From Martinezella rhizogenes (GTDB lineage Bacteria > Pseudomonadota > Alphaproteobacteria > Rhizobiales > Rhizobiaceae): a stretch of 64,000 nt of DNA. The DNA is taken from positions 744,001 to 808,000 of the forward strand of contig NZ_SGNY01000001.1 in the NCBI RefSeq assembly GCF_007002745.1. The letters are read 5' to 3'. Shown piece by piece: positions 58,756 through 64,000 of the stretch. Both the position numbers and the translations under genes were made by a program. Below the pieces are notes generated by a model. The model did not search any database. It was not told where the DNA came from and was given only the letters and a program-made list of their open reading frames with translations. Numbering within the stretch: position 1 is the stretch's first letter; each line of letters begins with the position of its first letter.

Positions 58756-61017
58756 ATGCGGAAACCCGCCGCTGAACACGCCGTTGCCGATGAGGCAGCG
58801 GGCATGGTGGTTGCCGATCGCAGGATGTCTTTCGCTCTGCCGGGGCTGGTGCTCGCTGGCGTCGCTCTCGTTTGCGCCATCATTACCCTCTTCGTGCTTC
58901 TCGGCGTCACGCCGATTGCGCCGACATCGAATGTCGTCATTGCCTCCGTCGTCATCAATTCGATCTTCGTGATCGGCCTGATCTTTTTGATCGGCCGCGA
59001 AATCAACCGCCTGCTGAAAGCGCGCAAAAAGGGCAGGGCGGCGGCCCGTCTGCATGTGCGCATCGTCGTGCTTTTCTCCATAGTGGCAATCACGCCGGCC
59101 GTGCTTGTCGCCATCTTCGCCAGTCTGACGCTGAATGTCGGTCTCGATCGCTGGTTTTCGCTTAGAACCCAGTCGATCGTCGATTCCTCCAGCAATATCG
59201 CTCAGGCCTATATGATGGAAAATGCCGGCTACCTTCAGGGACAGACCCTGTCGATGGCCACCGACCTTGATCGCAACCGCGCGCTTTTTTATCTCGACCG
59301 TACGGGCTTCGTCGATCTGATGACCCGTCAGGCCAAGGGCCGCGGCCTGCTTGGCGCGTTTCTGGTGCAGGAAGATGGCGACGCCGTCGCTCAGGCCAAC
59401 ATCAAGACGGAAAAACCACTTCCCGCCATTCCGCACGATGCGCTGGAAAAGGCCGCCGCCGGCCAGCCGACGCTGATCCCGCCCGGCATTACCAACCTTG
59501 TCGGCGCCATCATCAAGCTTGAAGGCATCGAGGGCACTTTCCTCTACACCGTTCGCGCCGTCGATCCCAAGGTGATGGGTGCGATGCGGCTGATGGAGGA
59601 GAACCGTGCTGAATACAAGGCAATGGAGGCCGGCCGCGCGCCGCTGCAGATCGCCTTTGCGATCCTCTATCTCGGTTTTGCCTTGATCGTGCTTTTGGCC
59701 GCCATCTGGACCGCTATTGCGGTGGCCGACCGTATCGTGCGACCGATCCGCCTGCTCATCAGTGCCGCAGACAGTGTCGCCACCGGCAACATGCATGTTC
59801 TGGTGCCCGTCCGCGCAGTGGATGGCGACGTTGGGCGCCTGTCGCGCACTTTCAACAAGATGGTCTCGGAACTGCGCAGCCAGCAGGAGCAGATCATCGA
59901 GGCCAAGGATGATATCGACGATCGCCGCCGCTTCATCGAGGCCGTGCTGTCAGGCGTTACCGCAGCTGTTATCGGTGTCGACGAGAACCGCAAGATCACC
60001 ATCGTCAATCCGTCGGGTGAAGAATTTCTGGCGCAGACCTCCGAGCAGCTGATCGGCGCGCAATTGTCGGAGATCGCGCCCGAGATCGAACAGGTTGTGA
60101 CCGAGGCCAACACCTGGTCGCGCGGCAATTTCCGCAAGCAGATCAACATCATGCGACGCGGCAAGGAGCGGACGCTCAATGTGCAGGTGACCCGCGAGGA
60201 TGCCCGCGACAGCCGCGACAGCTACGTCATCACCCTCGATGACATCACCGATCTCGTCATCGCTCAACGCTCCACCGCATGGTCGGATGTGGCGCGCCGT
60301 ATCGCCCATGAAATCAAGAACCCGCTGACGCCGATCCAGCTTTCCGCCGAGCGCATCAAGCGCCGTTTCGGCAAGCAGATCGACGAAAGCGACCGCGCCG
60401 TTTTTGACCAGTGTACGGACACCATCGTCCGGCAGGTCGGTGATATCGGCCGGATGGTGGACGAATTCTCGGCTTTCGCACGCATGCCGAAGCCGACGAA
60501 GGAAAAGTCGGACCTGCGTTCGATCCTGAAGGACGCGGCGTTCCTGCGGGAAATCAGCGCCGCCGACACGAAATTCTCCACCGAACTGGGCGATGTCGCG
60601 CTGGAGGGCATGTTTGATGCCCGCATGCTGGGACAGGCGTTCGGCAATCTCATCAAGAATGCAACGGAAGCCATCGAGGCGGTGGAAGGCGAAAAGCGGC
60701 CGGGGAAAATCCTCGTGCGCGCCTCTTTCGACGAGGCCAATTCCCGTTTCGTGGCTGACATCATCGACAATGGCCGCGGCCTTCCCGTCGAGAACCGTCA
60801 TCGCATTCTCGAACCCTATATGACGATGCGCGACAAGGGCACCGGTCTCGGCCTCGCCATCGTCAAGAAGATCATCGAAGAGCATGGCGGGTATCTGGAA
60901 CTCCACGATGCCCCGCCGGAGTTCGATCACGGCCACGGCGCCATGATCAGAGTGCTGCTGCCCTATATCGAGGCGGTCGGCGGCGAAAATAACAAGGAAG
61001 CAGCATATGGCGTCTGA
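58756..61017 (+). CDS. ntrY: Nitrogen/redox sensor histidine kinase NtrY
   Basis: 753 residues. Membrane segments near residues 30-50 and 60-80, then a third at about 100-120, a periplasmic region (about 125-290) and a fourth helix (about 300-325); then HAMP ([20 protein letters not shown]), PAS, H-box [20 protein letters not shown] with His518 and HATPase ([12 protein letters not shown]). NtrY pairs with NtrX in nitrogen, redox and envelope control. It lies 150 bp after ntrC, suggesting a separate promoter, and overlaps ntrX by 11 bases. Confidence 0.97.
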
Positions 61018-62371
61018 TATTCTGGTCGTGGACGACGAGGCGGATATTCGCGAAATCGTGGCGGGCATTTTGTCCGACGAGGGCCACGAAACCCGCATGG
61101 CCTTCGACAGCGACAGTGCGCTGGCCGCGATTTCGGAGCGCGTGCCGCGCCTGATCTTTCTCGACATCTGGATGCAGGGTTCGAAGCTCGACGGTCTGGC
61201 GCTGTTAGACGAGATCAAGAGCCGCCATCCCGAAATTCCTGTCGTCATGATTTCCGGTCACGGCAATATTGAAACCGCCGTCAACGCTATCAAGCGCGGC
61301 GCTTTCGATTTCATCGAAAAACCGTTCAAGGCCGACCGCCTTATCCTGATAGCCGAGCGGGCGCTGGAGAACTCCAAGCTGAAGCGCGAGGTTCAGGAAC
61401 TCAAAAAGCGCACGGGTGACGCGGTTGAACTCGTCGGCGCTTCTCTTGCGGTTTCGCAGCTTCGTCAGACCATCGACAGGGTAGCCCCCACCAACAGCCG
61501 CATCATGATCCTTGGCCCCTCGGGTTCTGGCAAGGAACTGGTGGCGCGCATGGTGCACAAGAAATCCTCACGCGCCACCGGGCCTTTCGTGGCGTTGAAT
61601 GCCGCGACGATCACGCCGGACCGCATGGAAATCGCGCTCTTCGGTACCGAAGGGCTGCCGGGTCAGCCACGCAAGGTCGGCGCGCTGGAAGAGGCCCATC
61701 GCGGTGTTCTTTATCTCGACGAAGTCGGCGAAATGCCACGCGAAACCCAGAACAAGATCCTGCGTGTGCTGGTTGACCAGCAGTTCGAGCGTGTCGGTGG
61801 CGGCAAGCGGGTGAAGGTGGATGTACGCATCATTTCCTCGACCGCCCATCACCTCGAAAGCCTGATCGCCGAAGGCCAGTTCCGCGAGGATCTTTACCAT
61901 CGCCTTGCCGTCGTGCCCGTGAAGGTGCCGGCTCTGTCCGAACGGCGCGAGGATATTCCTTTCCTCGTCGACATGTTCATGCGGCAGATTTCCGAGCAGG
62001 CCGGCATTCGCCCGCGCAAGATCGGCGACGACGCCATGGCCGTCCTGCAGACGCACGACTGGCCGGGCAATATTCGCCAGCTGCGAAACAATATCGAGCG
62101 ACTGATGATTCTCGCGCGTCCCGAAGGCGGCGAAGCGCCGATCTCGGCCGACATGCTGCCATCAGATATCGGCGACATGCTGCCGAAGATTTCGGCGCAG
62201 GGAGACCAGCACATCATGACCCTGCCGCTGCGTGAAGCCCGTGAAATGTTTGAACGGGATTATCTGGTAGCCCAGATCAACCGTTTCGGCGGCAATATTT
62301 CGCGCACGGCAGAATTTGTTGGCATGGAAAGATCGGCACTGCATCGCAAACTGAAATCTCTCGGCGTATAA
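61007..62371 (+). CDS. ntrX: Response regulator NtrX
   Basis: 454 residues: receiver with Asp53 (LIFLDIWMQGSKLDGLAL), AAA+ domain (Walker A GPSGSGKE, Walker B GVLYLDEVGE) and a C-terminal Fis-type HTH (GNISRTAEFVGMERSALHRK). The GAFTGA sigma-54 contact loop is replaced by GTEGLPGQPRKVGALEEAHR, so activation of sigma-54 RNA polymerase is unlikely. This absence is typical of alphaproteobacterial NtrX, which can act with sigma-70. Overlaps ntrY by 11 bases. Confidence 0.97.
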   Translation: MASDILVVDDEADIREIVAGILSDEGHETRMAFDSDSALAAISERVPRLIFLDIWMQGSKLDGLALLDEIKSRHPEIPVVMISGHGNIETAVNAIKRGAFDFIEKPFKADRLILIAERALENSKLKREVQELKKRTGDAVELVGASLAVSQLRQTIDRVAPTNSRIMILGPSGSGKELVARMVHKKSSRATGPFVALNAATITPDRMEIALFGTEGLPGQPRKVGALEEAHRGVLYLDEVGEMPRETQNKILRVLVDQQFERVGGGKRVKVDVRIISSTAHHLESLIAEGQFREDLYHRLAVVPVKVPALSERREDIPFLVDMFMRQISEQAGIRPRKIGDDAMAVLQTHDWPGNIRQLRNNIERLMILARPEGGEAPISADMLPSDIGDMLPKISAQGDQHIMTLPLREAREMFERDYLVAQINRFGGNISRTAEFVGMERSALHRKLKSLGV

Positions 62372-62418
62372 GGACAGAAGGCGCATTGCCGTAACCGATA
62401 TTCCGTCAGAGAGACAGC

Positions 62419-63795
62419 ATGAGAGTCATCATTTGCGGCGCAGGGCAGGTGGGTTACGGCATAGCCGAACAATTGTCGCGCGAGGATAACGAGGTATCGG
62501 TGATCGATACCGCCGCGCCGCTCATCTCCGCCATCACCGAGACGCTCGATGTGCGCGGTTATGTCGGCCATGGCGCGCATCCGGACATGCTGGCGAAAGC
62601 GGGTGCCGACCAGGCGGACATGATCATCGCCGTCACACTGCATGACGAGATCAACATCGTTGCCTGCGAGGTGGCGCATGCCTTGTTCAGTGTGCCGACC
62701 AAGATCGCCCGCATCCGCGACCAGAGTTATCTGAAGCCGGAATATGCCGATCTCTTCAGCCGCGAGAACATGTCGATCGACGTGACGATTTCCCCGGAAG
62801 TGGAAGTCGGCAAGATGGTGTTGCGCCGCATCGCCTTTCCAGGCGCCACCGACGTAGTGCGGTTCGCGGATGACACGATATACATGCTGGCGATTGAATG
62901 CATGGAGGACTGCCCGGTCATCAATACGCCGCTACACCAGCTTTCCAACCTTTTTCCGGACCTCATCGCCACGGTCGTCGGTGTTTTCCGTAACGGCATC
63001 CTCAAGGTGGCGCATTCCTCCGAACAGTTGAGGGTCGGCGACCTTGCCTATGTCATCTGTCAGCGCCAGCACGCCCGCCGTACCTTAAGCCTGTTTGGCC
63101 ATGAGGAGCAGGAAGCGCAACGTATCGTGATTGCCGGCGCCGGCAATATCGGCCACTTCGTTGCCCGCAAGATCGAGGAGATGCAGCCGAAAACCCGGGT
63201 AAAGATCGTCGAGGCAGATCGCGACAGGGCTGTTGCCGCATCGGAGCAGCTCAGCAACACCATCGTCATGCATGGTTCGGCGCTTGATCAGAAAATTCTG
63301 ATGCAGGCCGATATTCAGGATGCGGATCTGATCGTGACGCTGACCAATAACGACCAGACGAATATTCTGGCCGCCGTGATGGCGAAGCAGCTGGGTTGCA
63401 AGTCCAATCTTGCGCTGCTGAACAGTTCGTCCTTTCATGATGTCGCGGGTTCGCTTGGTCTCGATGCCTATATCAACCCTCGCGCCGTCACCATCTCCCG
63501 CGTTCTACAGCATGTGCGCAAAGGCCGCATCCGCTCGGTCTATGCCGTGCAGCGCGGGTCGGCGGAGGTGATTGAGGCTGAAGCGCTGGAAACCTCGCCG
63601 CTGGTGGGCCAGTCCTTCCGTGATATCGACATGCCCGACGGCGTACGCATCGGCGCGATCTATCGCGACGGCGTGGTGATCCGCCCGGATGGCAGCACGA
63701 AGATCAAGGCGAAGGACCGCGTCGTGCTGTTTGCCTCGGCGGATGCGGTGCGCGACGTGGAGCAGCTTTTCCGGGTTTCGATACAATATTTCTGA
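62419..63795 (+). CDS. trkA: Trk potassium transporter regulatory subunit TrkA
   Basis: 458 residues with two RCK units. The first starts MRVIICGAGQVGYGIAEQLS, the second at about residue 230, RIVIAGAGNIGHFVARKIEE; both are NAD(H)-binding Rossmann folds followed by TrkA-C domains. TrkA gates the TrkH/G potassium channel. It lies 47 bases after ntrX, the order ntrX-trkA-hfq being conserved in rhizobia. No TrkH gene is in the window. Confidence 0.96.
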   Translation: MRVIICGAGQVGYGIAEQLSREDNEVSVIDTAAPLISAITETLDVRGYVGHGAHPDMLAKAGADQADMIIAVTLHDEINIVACEVAHALFSVPTKIARIRDQSYLKPEYADLFSRENMSIDVTISPEVEVGKMVLRRIAFPGATDVVRFADDTIYMLAIECMEDCPVINTPLHQLSNLFPDLIATVVGVFRNGILKVAHSSEQLRVGDLAYVICQRQHARRTLSLFGHEEQEAQRIVIAGAGNIGHFVARKIEEMQPKTRVKIVEADRDRAVAASEQLSNTIVMHGSALDQKILMQADIQDADLIVTLTNNDQTNILAAVMAKQLGCKSNLALLNSSSFHDVAGSLGLDAYINPRAVTISRVLQHVRKGRIRSVYAVQRGSAEVIEAEALETSPLVGQSFRDIDMPDGVRIGAIYRDGVVIRPDGSTKIKAKDRVVLFASADAVRDVEQLFRVSIQYF

Positions 63796-63979
63796 CTGTT
63801 TCGAATCGAAAAAGCGGGTCAATACTCGTACTCGTCAGGCCGTTTTCGCCGTTGCGGAATGGGACATGATTTGATACCAGAGTTGCAGGCTGGCCAAGCG
63901 GGGGACTAGACTCGGCCGGTTTATTATTGATTGATTATTTTCCGGTGTCCCTGCCGGCAATAAAGAAAGAAGCGGCGCC

Positions 63980-64000
63980 ATGGCGGAACGTTCTCAAAAC
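63980..64000 (+). CDS. hfq: RNA chaperone Hfq (first 7 codons; cut by window edge)
   Basis: ATG at 63980 reads MAERSQN, the exact start of rhizobial Hfq, and the gene follows trkA as expected (ntrX-trkA-hfq). AAAGAAAGAAG precedes the start. Hfq binds small RNAs and mRNAs. The rest is outside the window. Confidence 0.85.

Overview
This 64 kb window is a stretch of ordinary, densely packed core chromosome from an alphaproteobacterium of the Rhizobiales. The best match is the Agrobacterium/Rhizobium group. That placement rests on recognised gene content and order (nifR3/dusB-ntrB-ntrC-ntrY-ntrX-trkA-hfq, cckA, clpS-clpA, a PDH operon with a lipoyl domain on E1-beta, EipB, a GTTC-N7-GTTC LexA box) and on rhizobial RIME-type intergenic palindromes; no database search was run. 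No rRNA, tRNA, insertion sequence, prophage or CRISPR array was recognised.

Layout. 1-4 kb: a YcjX-like P-loop ATPase (cut by the left edge) and a SixA-like phosphatase on the minus strand, then dksA, a FliO-like membrane protein and, divergent from it, the cell-cycle kinase gene cckA. 7-10 kb: clpS-clpA. 10-14 kb: AzlC/AzlD amino-acid exporter, a PAP2 lipid-phosphatase-like protein, a LysR regulator divergent from a DUF1989 gene. 14-17 kb: a minus-strand operon RidA - GDPD - DUF482 - HIT. 17-31.4 kb: eipB, then a long plus-strand run rpsB, tsf, pyrH, frr, uppS, cdsA, rseP, bamA, lpxD, fabZ, lpxA, lpxI, lpxB, linking translation, UMP supply, isoprenoid carrier, phospholipid, outer-membrane protein assembly and lipid A synthesis. 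31.5-37.4 kb: gltA, a ComEC-like protein, a GST and lexA. 37.5-49.3 kb: a VOC protein, kdsA, eno, an FtsB-like protein, and a pyruvate dehydrogenase/lipoate cluster pdhA, pdhB, DUF5076, pdhC, SGNH hydrolase, lpdA, a YeaQ-like membrane protein, lipA. 49.3-52.6 kb: a looser accessory patch (DMT transporter, AraC regulator, a 58-residue protein, a FlaR-like P-loop protein) carrying two palindromic repeats. 52.6-64 kb: ratA, cinA/pncC-like gene, fused ispDF, then the nitrogen-regulation block dusB-ntrB-ntrC-ntrY-ntrX, trkA and the first seven codons of hfq.

Functionally the window is dominated by envelope biogenesis (BAM, lipid A, KDO, undecaprenyl phosphate, phospholipid precursors), central carbon flow (enolase, PDH, citrate synthase) and three regulatory systems (CckA, LexA, NtrBC/NtrYX). 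I did not find a convincing undescribed multi-gene system. The most notable details are a DksA with only one of four zinc cysteines, an NtrX without GAFTGA, a ComEC-like protein with no recognisable nuclease motifs, a DUF5076 gene embedded between pdhB and pdhC, a FliO-like protein with a long proline-rich tail paired with cckA, and several large intergenic palindromes including a 74-bp-arm inverted repeat.
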